Shown here: positions 37,896-47,216 of the stretch, one piece after another
Numbering within the stretch: position 1 is the stretch's first letter
Layout of the letters: the number at the start of each line of letters is the position of its first letter
Source of the DNA: JANMES01 sp038229715
Lineage (GTDB): Bacteria; Planctomycetota; Phycisphaerae; Tepidisphaerales; Tepidisphaeraceae
Length of the DNA: 64,000 bases
Assembly: GCA_038229715.1 (NCBI GenBank)
Contig: JBBROD010000002.1
Span: 28,126-92,125, forward strand
Reading direction: 5' to 3'
Translations under genes and position numbers: made by a program
The notes under the pieces: generated by a model
The model's input: the letters and a program-made list of their open reading frames with translations, nothing else
The model's database searches: none
Told to the model about the DNA's origin: nothing

Positions 37896-39128
37896 CTACT
37901 GCGCCCGTTCGATTTTCGATTCGTGCCACGTTTTTCCGCCGAGTTTGTAGAAGCTCGTCCGCAACTGCACCGCGTCCGCGCATCGGCAGACGATGTCGGC
38001 CAGCGGGGCGTTTTCTCGCGGCGCGAAATACAATTCCCGCGCACCCAGCATCTGCCCGGCGGCGTTGGAGAAGTAGTTGTCAATCCGCGTGTCGGTCTTC
38101 CACTTCACGTCGCCCTTGGTGTACTGCAGTTGATACCCGCCGGTGGTGACGGTTTTGTGGAACGCCTGAATCGTCTCAAACTTTTTCCCCCGGTCTGCAA
38201 GGCTGATGATCAGATCGCCCAGCACCTGCTGGCGCTCGAGCATGATCGCCTCCGGCGTCGGCGAGACGGCGGCAGTCCAGTCGTTAAAATGCCGGCGGAA
38301 GCCGTCGTAGTTGGCGCTGAAGGCGCCTTCAAACGCCGCCTTCGGCTCTTTGCCTGCGTGGATGAGTTTCAGCATCTCGATCAGCCGCTTGCGGAACGCG
38401 CCGTTCTCGCCGTTGACGAGGAAATGCACCATCGCCCAGGCTTGGCCGTACTGCGTCGCGCCGCGCGACGCATCGGCCGACAAGTTCTTCGACCACTGCT
38501 CCGGCGTGACGGCCATAAACTTCTGAAACTCCGTCAGCCGATCGCCGTCGATATCCGCCTTCAACTGCCGCAACCGCCGCGGCGAGGCCTGGCCGAGCGT
38601 GAATTGATCGCCGACCCACAAACCTTCCTCAAAAACCTGCGCCATGCCTTCATTCAGCCAGATGGGAAGATCGGGGCTGATCGCGTTATACGCGAACTGA
38701 TGAAACGCCTCATGCTGCAGCGTGCGACGTAGTGCGTCGCGACCCTGGTCTTCCAAATACGCCGCCAGCAGGTTCATGCGCCCAGCGATGAAAATCCCGC
38801 CGGTGTTGTGAAAGCGGTCATCCGTCAGGCGGGCGTAGTCGGATTTCTTAGAGAAGAGGTAAACGTCCAGCACGCGGAAATCGGCCGTGTCGTTGAAGTC
38901 GGCCAAACGGTGGGCGTATTCGGAGAACATTCCCTCCATCAGCTTTGCCAGTTCGCTTGCTAAATCGTCGTCCAGATCGGTGCGGATGCGGTAGTGATCC
39001 GTGCGGATCTCCCGCAACTCCGCCGGCAACACCAGCCGCGGCGGGGCGGCGATGGCAGCCGACGAAGCGGCGATCGCGATCCCTATCGCCAGCAGGCAGA
39101 CAAATTGAAGCCTTTTACGCAAAGCCAT
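37896..39128 (-). CDS. DUF1570 protein, secreted gluzincin-like metallopeptidase
   Basis: 410 residues with a signal peptide (FVCLLAIGIAIAASSAAIAA, cleavage near 28). The zinc motif HEAFH spans residues 139-143 and the third ligand is the glutamate of WLNEGMAQ at 160, the order of a gluzincin (HExxH...E). N-terminal segment EIRTDHYRIRTD is typical of DUF1570. The C-terminal 150 residues are helical and may bind substrate. Likely a periplasmic peptidase of unknown target. This family is, from memory, expanded in planctomycetes. Confidence 0.85.
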   Translation of the reverse strand: MALRKRLQFVCLLAIGIAIAASSAAIAAPPRLVLPAELREIRTDHYRIRTDLDDDLASELAKLMEGMFSEYAHRLADFNDTADFRVLDVYLFSKKSDYARLTDDRFHNTGGIFIAGRMNLLAAYLEDQGRDALRRTLQHEAFHQFAYNAISPDLPIWLNEGMAQVFEEGLWVGDQFTLGQASPRRLRQLKADIDGDRLTEFQKFMAVTPEQWSKNLSADASRGATQYGQAWAMVHFLVNGENGAFRKRLIEMLKLIHAGKEPKAAFEGAFSANYDGFRRHFNDWTAAVSPTPEAIMLERQQVLGDLIISLADRGKKFETIQAFHKTVTTGGYQLQYTKGDVKWKTDTRIDNYFSNAAGQMLGARELYFAPRENAPLADIVCRCADAVQLRTSFYKLGGKTWHESKIERAQ

Positions 39129-39184
39129 ACGACTGTATTATCGGCTGTTTCGCACACTCTCGGTAACTCGAGAAAGGGCAGCGT

Positions 39185-39268
39185 GAGGGTTCTTTATCGA
39201 CGGCGAAATCCCGCAGTCGCAGCAGAACCCTGACCCTCTCCCGGATGACCGGGCGAGGGAACCGGAAC
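39185..39268. repeat. Hairpin repeats before lysS (CCCTCTCCCGG family)
   Basis: AGGGTTCT (39185-39192) pairs with AGAACCCT (39224-39231). Adjacent CCCTCTCCCGGATGACCGGGCGAGGG is a second hairpin ending about 6 bp before the lysS leader. Confidence 0.7.
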
Positions 39269-39274
39269 AATATT

Positions 39275-40903
39275 ATGCCAGACGACATCAATGAGTACGA
39301 ACAAGAACGCCGGTCTAAGCTACAAAAACTGCGAGACCTCATAGGCCCAGACGGAAAACCCATTGATCCCTACGGCCAGCGCACCGAAGGCGTCCAGCCG
39401 CTGGCGGACATCAAAGCCCAGCACAAACCCGAGTTCGGCCAGGACGGCGGGCCTGTCGTGAAAGCCGCCGGCAGGATCATGCTCAAGCGCGACATGGGCA
39501 AGCTCACTTTCATGACCCTGCGCGACGAGACCGGCGATCTGCAGATCGCCCTCGATAAAAAGCGACTGCCCGAACTCGATTGGCAAATCAACGACCTGCT
39601 CGACCTCGGCGATTTGGTGGTGGCCGAGGGCGCGCTCGGCATGACCAAGAAGGGCGAGCCGACCGTCTGGGCCACCCGCCTGCAGATCGCCAGCAAGTCG
39701 CTGCTGTCCCCGCCGACGAAGGAACTGAAGAACGAAGCCGGCGAAGTCGTCAAAAGCGGTTTCTCCGACATCGAACAACGCTACCGCCAGCGCTACGTCG
39801 ACCTGTGGGCCAACCCCGAGGTGATGAAAACGCTAAAACTGCGGATGAGAATCGTCGACGAAATCCGACAATACATGCGCGGAAAAGGCTTCATGGAAGT
39901 CGAAACCCCGATGATGCAAGTCCTGCACGGCGGCGCGAACGCGCGCCCGTTCGAGACGCACCACAACGCGCTCGATATGAAAATGTTCCTGCGTATCGCG
40001 CCAGAGCTTTACCTGAAGCGCCTGCTCGTCGGCGGGTTCAGCAAAGTGTTTGAACTCAATCGGAATTTTCGCAATGAAGGCATCAGCCCGCGACACAATC
40101 CCGAGTTCACGATGCTGGAGGCGTACGAAGCCTTTGGGTCGTGGGAAACGATGGCGGATTTGGTCGAAGGCATGATCTGCCATCTGGCCGAGAAGCTCTT
40201 CGGCACGCTCATAATCGAACACAAAAGCGCCTCGGGCGAAGTGACCAAGACGATCAATCTCCAACGGCAGTGGCGACGTGCCAACATGGCTGATCTTGTT
40301 CAGGAAAAAACCGGGTGGAAATTTGACAGGCAGTCTCTTGCCTCCGCATCTCCTGGGATCATCGAAAATCTCTTCATGGCGTATTCGGACAAAAAGTCGC
40401 TCGTTGATACGGCAGTGAAACTTCCCGGTGAAACAGGAAACATGCTGGGAATGTCTGAGCCGCGACGGGGCTTTCTGGCGCGATTGTACGAGATGTCTCC
40501 GGCCGAACAACTCGTGGATGTTTACGAAAAACTCGTCGAACCAACGCTCGTCGACCCCTGCTTTGTCACACAAATTCCTGCGGTCATCATCCCGCTCGCC
40601 AAAAAGAACGCCGCCGATCCCTTCTTCGCCGACGTGTACGAGCTCGCCATCAACGGCCAAGAGATTTCACCCGGCTATTCGGAGCTCAACGACTCCGACG
40701 TGCAGGCCGAGAACTTCCGGCATCAGGTCGGCGACAAGGAAGAGCAGCAGAAGACCGACGAGGATTTCCTGACCGCCCTCAAGTACGGCATGCCTCCGGC
40801 CGGCGGGCTCGGCCTCGGGATCGACCGGCTGGTGATGATGCTGACCGGCGCGGAGAGCATTCGCGATGTGATTCTGTTCCCGCTGATGCGCCCGCAGGAG
40901 TGA
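39275..40903 (+). CDS. lysS: Lysyl-tRNA synthetase, class II
   Basis: 542 residues starting MPDDINEYEQERRSKL. An N-terminal OB-fold anticodon-binding domain (about 45-175, with GRIMLKRDMGKLTFMTLRDE) precedes the class II catalytic core: motif 1 near 205-225 (RRYVDLW, FMEVETPMM), motif 2 FRNEGISPRHNPEFTMLEAY, and motif 3 GLGLGIDRLVMMLTGAESIRDVILFP at the end. An insertion of about 70 residues between motifs 2 and 3 (KTINLQRQWRRANM to GNMLGMSEPRRG) is larger than in E. coli LysS. Charges tRNA-Lys. Preceded by a hairpin repeat. Confidence 0.95.
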   Translation: MPDDINEYEQERRSKLQKLRDLIGPDGKPIDPYGQRTEGVQPLADIKAQHKPEFGQDGGPVVKAAGRIMLKRDMGKLTFMTLRDETGDLQIALDKKRLPELDWQINDLLDLGDLVVAEGALGMTKKGEPTVWATRLQIASKSLLSPPTKELKNEAGEVVKSGFSDIEQRYRQRYVDLWANPEVMKTLKLRMRIVDEIRQYMRGKGFMEVETPMMQVLHGGANARPFETHHNALDMKMFLRIAPELYLKRLLVGGFSKVFELNRNFRNEGISPRHNPEFTMLEAYEAFGSWETMADLVEGMICHLAEKLFGTLIIEHKSASGEVTKTINLQRQWRRANMADLVQEKTGWKFDRQSLASASPGIIENLFMAYSDKKSLVDTAVKLPGETGNMLGMSEPRRGFLARLYEMSPAEQLVDVYEKLVEPTLVDPCFVTQIPAVIIPLAKKNAADPFFADVYELAINGQEISPGYSELNDSDVQAENFRHQVGDKEEQQKTDEDFLTALKYGMPPAGGLGLGIDRLVMMLTGAESIRDVILFPLMRPQE

Positions 40904-40908
40904 AGCAT

Positions 40909-40969
40909 GTAGGGCGGGATAGCAATCCCGCCGCGGCTGGGGAACGGCGGGATTGCTATCCCGCCCTAC
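40909..40969. repeat. Inverted repeat, 'GTAGGGCGGGATAGCAATCCCGCC' type, copy 2
   Basis: Arms GTAGGGCGGGATAGCAATCC and complement, 61 bp, near perfect. Homologous to 13190-13252. Confidence 0.92.
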
Positions 40970-41211
40970 GTTGCCGATACATTCCCGGCGAATATTTTTT
41001 GGCCGACATTTCCCTCCGCCAGCGGTAAAATGCTGCATCGCAGTCTGGAGGCGGCGAACCGTTGCGGGGCGTGGAAAGTGATCTCATTGCACACCGTGCG
41101 TACCTCCGCGTACCTTGAACCGCCCGGTGCGAGATTGAATCGGCCGTCTAATCGACTATCGTTTAACGACTTAGCGGTGGCCGGGCCCGATTTCGGTTGG
41201 AATTTTTGAAA
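40970..41211. other. Intergenic stretch with nothing recognised
   Basis: The rest of the 308-bp gap between lysS and the permease. No hairpin above about 6 bp, no good promoter and no short ORF with a ribosome-binding site that I can see. Confidence 0.4.
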
Positions 41212-42702
41212 ATGTACAAAACGTTTCTCATCCTCAAATACCTCCGCAAACGCCGGATCGCGTGGGTTTCGCTGCTCGCGGTCACCATGTGTACGACGAT
41301 GGTCATCGTCGTGATGAGCGTGATGGGCGGGTGGCTGAATATGTTCCGCCAGAGCTATCGTGGACTCACCGGCGATATCACCATCGCACGCCGATCGTGG
41401 ACGGGGTTTCCGTACTATCAGGAGATCATCGACGAACTACAGAAAGACCCGCGCATCAAGGCGGCCGTGCCGACGCTGCAGACGTACGGGTTGATCAACA
41501 TCGACAACCAAATCCGGGCCGGCGTGCAGGTGATTGGGTATCCGATCGAACGCATCGGGCTGGTGAATAACTTTCCGCAGTCGCTGTATCGGCAGTACGG
41601 GGCGGCGAACGATCCGTCGCTCAGCGCGGACGAGCGCGCCGCAGCCGCCAGGGTATCGGCGATAGCGCCGGACTATTTGTTGCCGGACGGATTCAGGCCG
41701 CCGCTCTCGCCGGACGTGTATCGCGCGCTCGTGCCGAGCGCCAAGAGCGACGTGACCAAATGGCCGGGCATGATTGTCGGCGGCGGGGTGATCGGCATTC
41801 ATCGAAACAAGGATGGAACCAGCAACCGCCCGACGTTCCTCAACGAGACCTGGGCCAAGCTCACGGTGATGGGGATGGACGATAAGTCGTCGTTCGCGGA
41901 TATCGGTGCGATGAAGGCGGAGAAGAATTACTGGATCGTCGACGACAGCCGGACCAAAATTTTTCAGCAGGATGAGAGTACCGTGTATTTGCCGTTTGAT
42001 GTGCTGCAGCGGGAACTGCGCATGGCGGCCGATAGCGAGACGGACATCAACACCAACGAGAAGACCGAAATCCCCGCGAGGACGACGAATATCCAAGTGG
42101 CGGTGAAGCCGGGTGTGAACTCTGCGGAGATGGTTGCGCCGGTGCAAGCGGTCGTCGACCGCGTGCTGGCAGCCCACAACTACAGCGGCGGACGGTCCGG
42201 CGTGGAAGCGAAAACCTGGGAAGAACAGCAGAAAAAGTTCATTCAAGCGATAGAAAAGGAAATCGTCCTCACCACCGGCTTGTTCGCGATCATCAGCGTG
42301 GTGGCGGTGTTTTTGATCTTCGTGATCTTTTACATGATCGTGGTGGAGAAGACGAGGGACATCGGCATCATCAAAAGCGTCGGCGCGACGGGAGAAGGCG
42401 TCGCCGCGATCTTCATCGGCTACGGCCTGGCGATCGGACTCGTCGGCGGGGGGCTGGGCTTGCTCGTCGGCTATCTCATTGTCCACAACATCAACGAACT
42501 ACACACCTGGCTCGGCGAGCGCCTGCACGTGCAAATGTGGGACCCCGAAACCTACATGTTCGACCAAATCCCCAACCAACTCGACCCGGCCAAGGTGTCG
42601 GTCATCGTCGGTGTCGCGGTAGTGGCGAGCGTCGTCGGCTCGCTGATCCCCGCCATCCGGGCGGCGCGGATGAATCCGATCGAGGCGCTACGGTGGGAGT
42701 GA
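41212..42702 (+). CDS. ABC transporter permease of the LolC/E (FtsX-MacB) type
   Basis: 496 residues. The N-terminal helix (YLRKRRIAWVSLLAVTMCTTMVIVVMSVMGGWL) with the LolC-like MGG turn is followed by a periplasmic domain of about 320 residues. Three C-terminal helices follow (GLFAIISVVAVFLIFVIFYMIV, AAIFIGYGLAIGLVGGGLGLLVGYLI, VIVGVAVVASVVGSLIPAIRAARM). EKTRDIGIIKSVGATGEGV is the coupling motif for the ATPase. LolCDE-type transporters extract lipoproteins from the inner membrane. The ATPase partner is not adjacent; the nearest ABC ATPase is at 47427 and looks different. Confidence 0.9.
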   Translation: MYKTFLILKYLRKRRIAWVSLLAVTMCTTMVIVVMSVMGGWLNMFRQSYRGLTGDITIARRSWTGFPYYQEIIDELQKDPRIKAAVPTLQTYGLINIDNQIRAGVQVIGYPIERIGLVNNFPQSLYRQYGAANDPSLSADERAAAARVSAIAPDYLLPDGFRPPLSPDVYRALVPSAKSDVTKWPGMIVGGGVIGIHRNKDGTSNRPTFLNETWAKLTVMGMDDKSSFADIGAMKAEKNYWIVDDSRTKIFQQDESTVYLPFDVLQRELRMAADSETDINTNEKTEIPARTTNIQVAVKPGVNSAEMVAPVQAVVDRVLAAHNYSGGRSGVEAKTWEEQQKKFIQAIEKEIVLTTGLFAIISVVAVFLIFVIFYMIVVEKTRDIGIIKSVGATGEGVAAIFIGYGLAIGLVGGGLGLLVGYLIVHNINELHTWLGERLHVQMWDPETYMFDQIPNQLDPAKVSVIVGVAVVASVVGSLIPAIRAARMNPIEALRWE

Positions 42703-42709
42703 AAAAATT

Positions 42710-42765
42710 CGAATGTGGAATGTGGAATGTGGAATGTAGAAGATTTCCACAATCCACAATCCACA
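42710..42765. repeat. Tandem-word inverted repeat, 'GGAATGTGGAATGTGG' family
   Basis: GAATGTG words followed by TCCACAATCCACAATCC words, imperfect arms about 22 bp. Same family at 55255-55331 and 60833-60919. Between the permease and the YhaM-like gene. Confidence 0.75.
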
Positions 42766-42805
42766 ATCAATCGACAATCTTCCCTCTCAAGAGTACAACC
42801 CCGTC

Positions 42806-43900
42806 ATGCGAAAACTCTACCTCAAAGATGCCGCCGCCGGGGATTTAGTGGATGACATCTTTGTCATCAGCGGCAAGCAGTTCGCGGCCAGCAGCAATGG
42901 GAAATTCTACATCAAGGCGTTTATCTCTGACAAAACGTCGCAGATCACGGCCAGGATGTGGAACGCCACGCGCGACATCTTTAACGCGATGCCCGAGAGC
43001 GGCTTTCTCAAAGTCCGCGGGCGGGTGGAGAACTACCAGAACAATCTGCAGTTCATTATCGAGCAGCTTTGGCAGGCCAAACTCGGCACGTTCGACATGG
43101 GCGAACTGCTGCCGATGACGGAAAAAGACATCCCGACGATGGCCAAGCGGCTGCGGGAGATTTTGGGGACGATCCGCAGCAAGTCGGTGCGAGCGCTCAT
43201 CAACGCCTATCTCGACGATGCGGCGCTGATGATGAACTTTGAAAAAGCGCCTGCGGCCCAGACGTTCCATCACGCATACATCGGCGGGCTGCTTGAGCAC
43301 ACGGTGAACATTTTGGAAGTGACGAACGCGATCGTGAAGTTTTACCCGGGGCTCAGTCGCGATCTGGTGATCGCCGGCGTGTTCCTGCATGACATCGCCA
43401 AGACCTGGGAACTGCAGTACGACTGCTCGTTCGGCTACACCGACGGCGGGTATCTCGTCGGCCATGTAGTGAAGGGGGCGATGTGGATCGAGCACAAAGC
43501 GATCGAGGCGGAGAAAAAGACCGGCGAGAAAATTCCGCAGCAGTTGATCGACGTGCTGCAGCACATCGTGCTGTCGCACCACAACCTGCCGGAGTACGGC
43601 GCTGCCAAGACGCCTGCCACGCCGGAGGCGATCTTTGTGCATTACGTCGAAGACTTGGACGCGAAGATGATGATGTCGATCGGCGCTACGCGCGGCGAAT
43701 CGACGGCGGGTGATGGCAACTGGACCGAGTACATGAAAGCCTTCAGCGGCCGGCTGTTCCGCCCGGATCCGGCGGCGATGGACGGCGGATCGGACGAGCC
43801 GACGGCAGAAGTTCCGGCAGCGGCAACCGACGAGCCGCTGACGCTGAACATCTCGATCAAGAATCCGCTGTTCGAGCAGGCGCCGGCGAAGAAGCGGTAG
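42806..43900 (+). CDS. YhaM-like 3'-5' exoribonuclease (OB fold plus HD domain)
   Basis: 364 residues. N-terminal OB-fold nucleic-acid domain (about 12-95, FVISGKQFAASSNGKFYIKAF, then GFLKVRGRVENYQNNLQFIIEQ). The HD domain follows with HHAYIGGLLEHTVNI near 155-165, the HD pair in FLHDIAKTWEL near 195 and late HHNLPEYGAA near 255. This OB-HD pairing is that of YhaM/CBF1 proteins, Mn-dependent 3'-5' exonucleases of RNA and single-stranded DNA. A C-terminal tail (about 320-364) is extra. The expected metal ligands appear present. Confidence 0.9.
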   Translation: MRKLYLKDAAAGDLVDDIFVISGKQFAASSNGKFYIKAFISDKTSQITARMWNATRDIFNAMPESGFLKVRGRVENYQNNLQFIIEQLWQAKLGTFDMGELLPMTEKDIPTMAKRLREILGTIRSKSVRALINAYLDDAALMMNFEKAPAAQTFHHAYIGGLLEHTVNILEVTNAIVKFYPGLSRDLVIAGVFLHDIAKTWELQYDCSFGYTDGGYLVGHVVKGAMWIEHKAIEAEKKTGEKIPQQLIDVLQHIVLSHHNLPEYGAAKTPATPEAIFVHYVEDLDAKMMMSIGATRGESTAGDGNWTEYMKAFSGRLFRPDPAAMDGGSDEPTAEVPAAATDEPLTLNISIKNPLFEQAPAKKR

Positions 43901-44145
43901 CCGATTGGCGTTTTCCGGCCGGACGCCGGGGCAGGAGGCGTTGCCACGCAGGATTGACGGGATTCTCGGGGATTCTGGGGAATTTAGCGAAATCATCCGG
44001 GTTGGCGTGTTGCCTTGCATTGGCTTGAGGCGAATTGGGGCTGTCGATTGTGACACCCAAATTTAAACAATTCGAGTGAAGTTCGGTAGATTTGTGCATG
44101 GGGGTGATGAACCCGCCACATCAACCATTTTCAAGGAGATTGCTC

Positions 44146-44544
44146 GTGAAACTCAATCGTTCGCTGATCGCGTTGCTTTGCACCGGAATGCTCGCCACCG
44201 CCGTCTACGCTGAAGACGCACCGGCCAAGGAAAAGAAGGAGGCTCCCAAGACCGAAAAGAAGGAAAAGGCCAAGGCCATTTCTCTCACGCTGCCTTGGAA
44301 ACTTCTGACCACGCTCACGTTGGAGCAGAAGGAAAAGATCAGCAAGATCCACGCTGACGTTCTCGAAGAAACCAAGAAGCTGAAGGAGAAGGAAGAGACC
44401 GAGTGCATGGCCGTCCTCACGCCCGAGCAGAAGGATGAGTTGGAAAAGGCTCTCGAAAAGCAGAAGACCGACATGAAGGAAAAGAAGGCCGGCGACAAGA
44501 AGCCTGCTGATTCCAAGCCCGCCGATCCGAAGCCGGCTGAATGA
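44146..44544 (+). CDS. Periplasmic Spy/CpxP-like (LTxxQ) protein
   Basis: 132 residues with a GTG start: AAGGAG lies 7 bp before GTG at 44146, which decides it over the in-frame ATGs upstream. A signal peptide (VKLNRSLIALLCTGMLATAVYA) precedes a Lys/Glu-rich linker and two LTxxQ motifs (LTLEQKEKI and LTPEQKDEL) with a helix between, as in Spy/CpxP-type proteins, which act as periplasmic chaperones and envelope-stress sensors. The C-terminus is a Lys/Pro/Asp-rich repeat (KKPADSKPADPKPAE). A terminator hairpin follows. Confidence 0.75.
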   Translation: MKLNRSLIALLCTGMLATAVYAEDAPAKEKKEAPKTEKKEKAKAISLTLPWKLLTTLTLEQKEKISKIHADVLEETKKLKEKEETECMAVLTPEQKDELEKALEKQKTDMKEKKAGDKKPADSKPADPKPAE

Positions 44545-44569
44545 ATTGAAGTTTTGTCATAGTCAAAAG

Positions 44570-44605
44570 AAAGCCGGGCACGATCGCAAGACCGTGTCCG
44601 GCTTT
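44570..44605 (+). terminator. Terminator hairpin after the Spy-like gene
   Basis: AAAGCCGGGCACG and CGTGTCCGGCTTT form a 13-bp stem with one G-T pair, a 10-nt loop and a short T tract at the end of the stem. Confidence 0.7.
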
Positions 44606-44665
44606 AATTGGCACCCGATATGGGAAGTGGTATACGGGCTCGGCTTACTTCTCCCGCCTCCAGCG

Positions 44666-44750
44666 CCGTCATTCCGAGGTACTCCGAGGAATCTCGGGGA
44701 ACTGGCGGTTTTCGTACGCCAAGATTCCTAGGAGTACCTTGGAATGACGG
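44666..44750. repeat. Inverted repeat, 'GTCATTCCGAGGTACTCCGAGGAATCTCGG' type
   Basis: Arms CCGTCATTCCGAGGTACTCC... and complement ending GGAATGACGG, about 32 bp each. Resembles the design of the 5681 family (GTCATyCTGAGGTAC) but is a separate family. Confidence 0.85.
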
Positions 44751-44783
44751 TACTCGTCACGCGAGAATTATACGGAGTCTGCG

Positions 44784-45431
44784 TTACTTCATCGTGCTGA
44801 TGAACGCATCGGCTTCCTTGATCGACGCCTGCATGTCCTTGATTAGCGCCTGCACGTCGGCGTCCAACTGCGTAGCCGTCCCGCTGAGCGACGCAATGGC
44901 GGCGGCGTTGAGCTTGTGCTTCAGCTCAAGGACGTGATCCTTGAACACCGCAAGCACCGGGTCCATCTTGGCCGATGAGGCTTTCATCAGCGTCATCAGC
45001 TGGTTGTAGCGATCCTTGGTGGAATTCAGCTCCTTCTCGCTCTCGGCCCGAAGCTTGGGATCGCTGTACTGCGAAAGCTCGCTGTTCCACTCGGCGAACA
45101 TCTTGTTCGACGTGTAACCCACGCGGGTGAGTCGATCGCGAACATCCTTGGCGCGGGCTTCGGATTTTTCGTAGGCGGCTTTGAGCTTGTTGTAGGCGGC
45201 TTCCAGATCGCCACCTTTGAAGCCGGTCAGTTCTTTGAAGGTTTCGAGCGTGGTCTGTATCTGCTTGGCGGCGGCGTCCTGGCCGTCGCGGGCTTTTTTG
45301 ACGTCGGTGACGAGCAAATCGCGCTGCTCGTAGCCCAGCGAACTCCAGAACTTATTGCGAGAATAATTGCACCCAGCCGCCAGCAGCAGCGACAGGGCAC
45401 ACATTGACAGAATTTGAGAAGAGCGATTCAT
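44784..45431 (-). CDS. DUF2959 lipoprotein
   Basis: 215 residues. Signal peptide with lipobox (ILSMCALSLLLAAGC), mature Cys at 21. The rest is almost entirely helical with long heptad stretches (DAAAKQIQTTLETFKELT; LEAAYNKLKAAYEKSEARAKDVRDRLTRVG; later MKASSAKMDPVLAVFKDHVLELKHKLNAA). This matches the DUF2959 family of predicted coiled-coil envelope lipoproteins with no assigned function. The upstream M3 peptidase, on the same strand, ends 23 bp before its start and may be co-transcribed with it. Confidence 0.85.
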   Translation of the reverse strand: MNRSSQILSMCALSLLLAAGCNYSRNKFWSSLGYEQRDLLVTDVKKARDGQDAAAKQIQTTLETFKELTGFKGGDLEAAYNKLKAAYEKSEARAKDVRDRLTRVGYTSNKMFAEWNSELSQYSDPKLRAESEKELNSTKDRYNQLMTLMKASSAKMDPVLAVFKDHVLELKHKLNAAAIASLSGTATQLDADVQALIKDMQASIKEADAFISTMK

Positions 45432-45454
45432 GGGGTTTCCTTTTCCTTGGTGGG

Positions 45455-47167
45455 TTACGCAGGCAATGATTCAATTTCCTCGGCCAACGCGTTCATCAGC
45501 GGGCGAAGTGTTCGATCCGAGAAATCAAACGCAATGCCGGCAGCGCTGAACAGTTCCGGCAGTGTCCGTGTCCCGCCGAGCACGAGCGCCGCTCGGTAAT
45601 TGGCAAGCGCCTGACGCGGGTCATGCTTCGATTTCATCCACAACTGTAACGCGCCCAGTTGCGCGATGCCGTACTCGATGTAGTAGAACGGGGCGTGAAA
45701 AAGATGCAACTGCCGCTGCCACAACGAGTCGCGGACTTGTTCAAATCCGCTCCAATCGACCGCACCGCCGAGCCGGTCGAGGATGCTTAGCCAATGTGTT
45801 GTCCGCTCCGCACGGGTGTGGCCGGGGTGCGTGTAGAGCCAGTGCTGGAAGCTGTCGATCGTCGCCATCCACGGGAAGAAGCGGATAATGCCTTCGAGCA
45901 TCGTGCGCTTGGCGCGGGCTGCGTCGGCTTCGTTGTAGAAGGCGTTGAAGTGATCCGCGCCGAGCAGTTCCATGCTCATGCTGGCGACTTCGCAAAACTC
46001 CATCGGGGCCGACCGTAGGAAGACCAGCGGCTCGTGCTTGGCGGCGATCGCGTGAAATGCGTGGCCGCCTTCATGAAGGAGGGTTTCGATATCCCGCTGC
46101 AGGCCGGCGGCGTTCATGAAAATGAAAGGCTCGCGGGCTTCCTCCAGCGACATCTGATACCCGCCGGGCTGTTTGCCCTTGCGGCTGGCGAGATCGAGGT
46201 TGTTCCGTTGACGCAGCGTGTCAAAATCCTCACCCAACTCCGGCGACATTCGGTCGAAAATCGTCTTGGTTTTAGCGACGAACTGATCGACCTGGTTTTC
46301 GTTAAACGGCCGAAGGGCCGGGCGGTTTTTCGGGTCGACCGCTAAATCCCACGGCTTGAGCGATTCAACGCCGAGTTCTTCTTTCCGCTTGCGATCGAGC
46401 TCGCGCACCACCGGCACGCACGCGGCGGCGATGGCGTCGGCGAACTTCAGGCAGTCAGCCGGGGTGTAATCGAACCGCTTGTACGCCTTCCAGCAATACG
46501 TGCGATAGTCGGGCAATCCGGTGTTGGCTGCGATCTGCTCGCGCATCGGCAAGAGTTTTTCAAAGATGGTTTCGATCGGCTCGACGTCCTGCATCCGCCG
46601 TTCGGTGCTGGCGAGCCAGGCTTCTTCGCGGGTGGCGCGGTCGGGCTCTTCGGTGAAGCGGGCCATCTGCTGCATCGTGTATTCTTTGCCGCGGAAGGCC
46701 ACCATCATCTTGCCGCTGATCTTGTCGTACTCGTTTACAATGCGGGTGATGTCGGTCTCGATCGGCACGTTTTCATCGCGATAGAGTTCAACATCGGTCG
46801 CCCACTTGCGATCGAGCACGAAGTACCGCTTGCCGGTCAGTTGCTTACGCGCGGGGCTGGCCAGGAATTTCTGCTGCAGCTTGAAGAACAACGGCTTGAT
46901 CTGCGGCTCGACTTCTTCCACGAACTGCATGAACCGCTTTTCGATCTCCGCGTCGTCGGTACGACACGATTTTTCGATGTATCGGCGTGATCCGTACTCA
47001 TCGACCACGCTGCTCAACTCAGACGCATCGGCCAGCCATTTTTCGAGCTGCTCAACGGTTTCGACCGGTCGTGAAAGGAGCTGCAGATAGAGCGGCTCGA
47101 TCTGCATGAAATCCGAGGCGTCCAGCCGGGCTGGAACGAACGAGCGTGGAAAGGCGGTTGCAACCAT
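45455..47167 (-). CDS. M3 family oligoendopeptidase
   Basis: 570 residues starting MVATAFPRSFVPARL, with GGGAGA 4 bp upstream; the frame further upstream is repeat-derived. Cytoplasmic zinc peptidase of the M3/PepF type that cuts short peptides. The zinc motif HEGGH is at 365-369, with the third ligand in the EFCEVASMSMELLG block near 390. Family landmarks PLFFKLQQKFLASP, DVELYRDENVPIE and the late YYIEYGIAQLGALQLW are all present. Of the M3 subfamilies it is closest to the PepF-like group by length and C-terminal sequence. Confidence 0.93.
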   Translation of the reverse strand: MVATAFPRSFVPARLDASDFMQIEPLYLQLLSRPVETVEQLEKWLADASELSSVVDEYGSRRYIEKSCRTDDAEIEKRFMQFVEEVEPQIKPLFFKLQQKFLASPARKQLTGKRYFVLDRKWATDVELYRDENVPIETDITRIVNEYDKISGKMMVAFRGKEYTMQQMARFTEEPDRATREEAWLASTERRMQDVEPIETIFEKLLPMREQIAANTGLPDYRTYCWKAYKRFDYTPADCLKFADAIAAACVPVVRELDRKRKEELGVESLKPWDLAVDPKNRPALRPFNENQVDQFVAKTKTIFDRMSPELGEDFDTLRQRNNLDLASRKGKQPGGYQMSLEEAREPFIFMNAAGLQRDIETLLHEGGHAFHAIAAKHEPLVFLRSAPMEFCEVASMSMELLGADHFNAFYNEADAARAKRTMLEGIIRFFPWMATIDSFQHWLYTHPGHTRAERTTHWLSILDRLGGAVDWSGFEQVRDSLWQRQLHLFHAPFYYIEYGIAQLGALQLWMKSKHDPRQALANYRAALVLGGTRTLPELFSAAGIAFDFSDRTLRPLMNALAEEIESLPA

Positions 47168-47216
47168 TAATTCTCCCAAAGGTGTAACGCGAAAAGTACC
47201 GCTGAACGCTGATTTT

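Noticed and set aside
37893..38732. Long plus-strand ORF opposite the DUF1570 gene
   Set aside because: It lies antisense to a well-supported peptidase with HExxH and signal peptide; composition is typical of an antisense shadow in GC-rich DNA (Arg/His/Val-rich).
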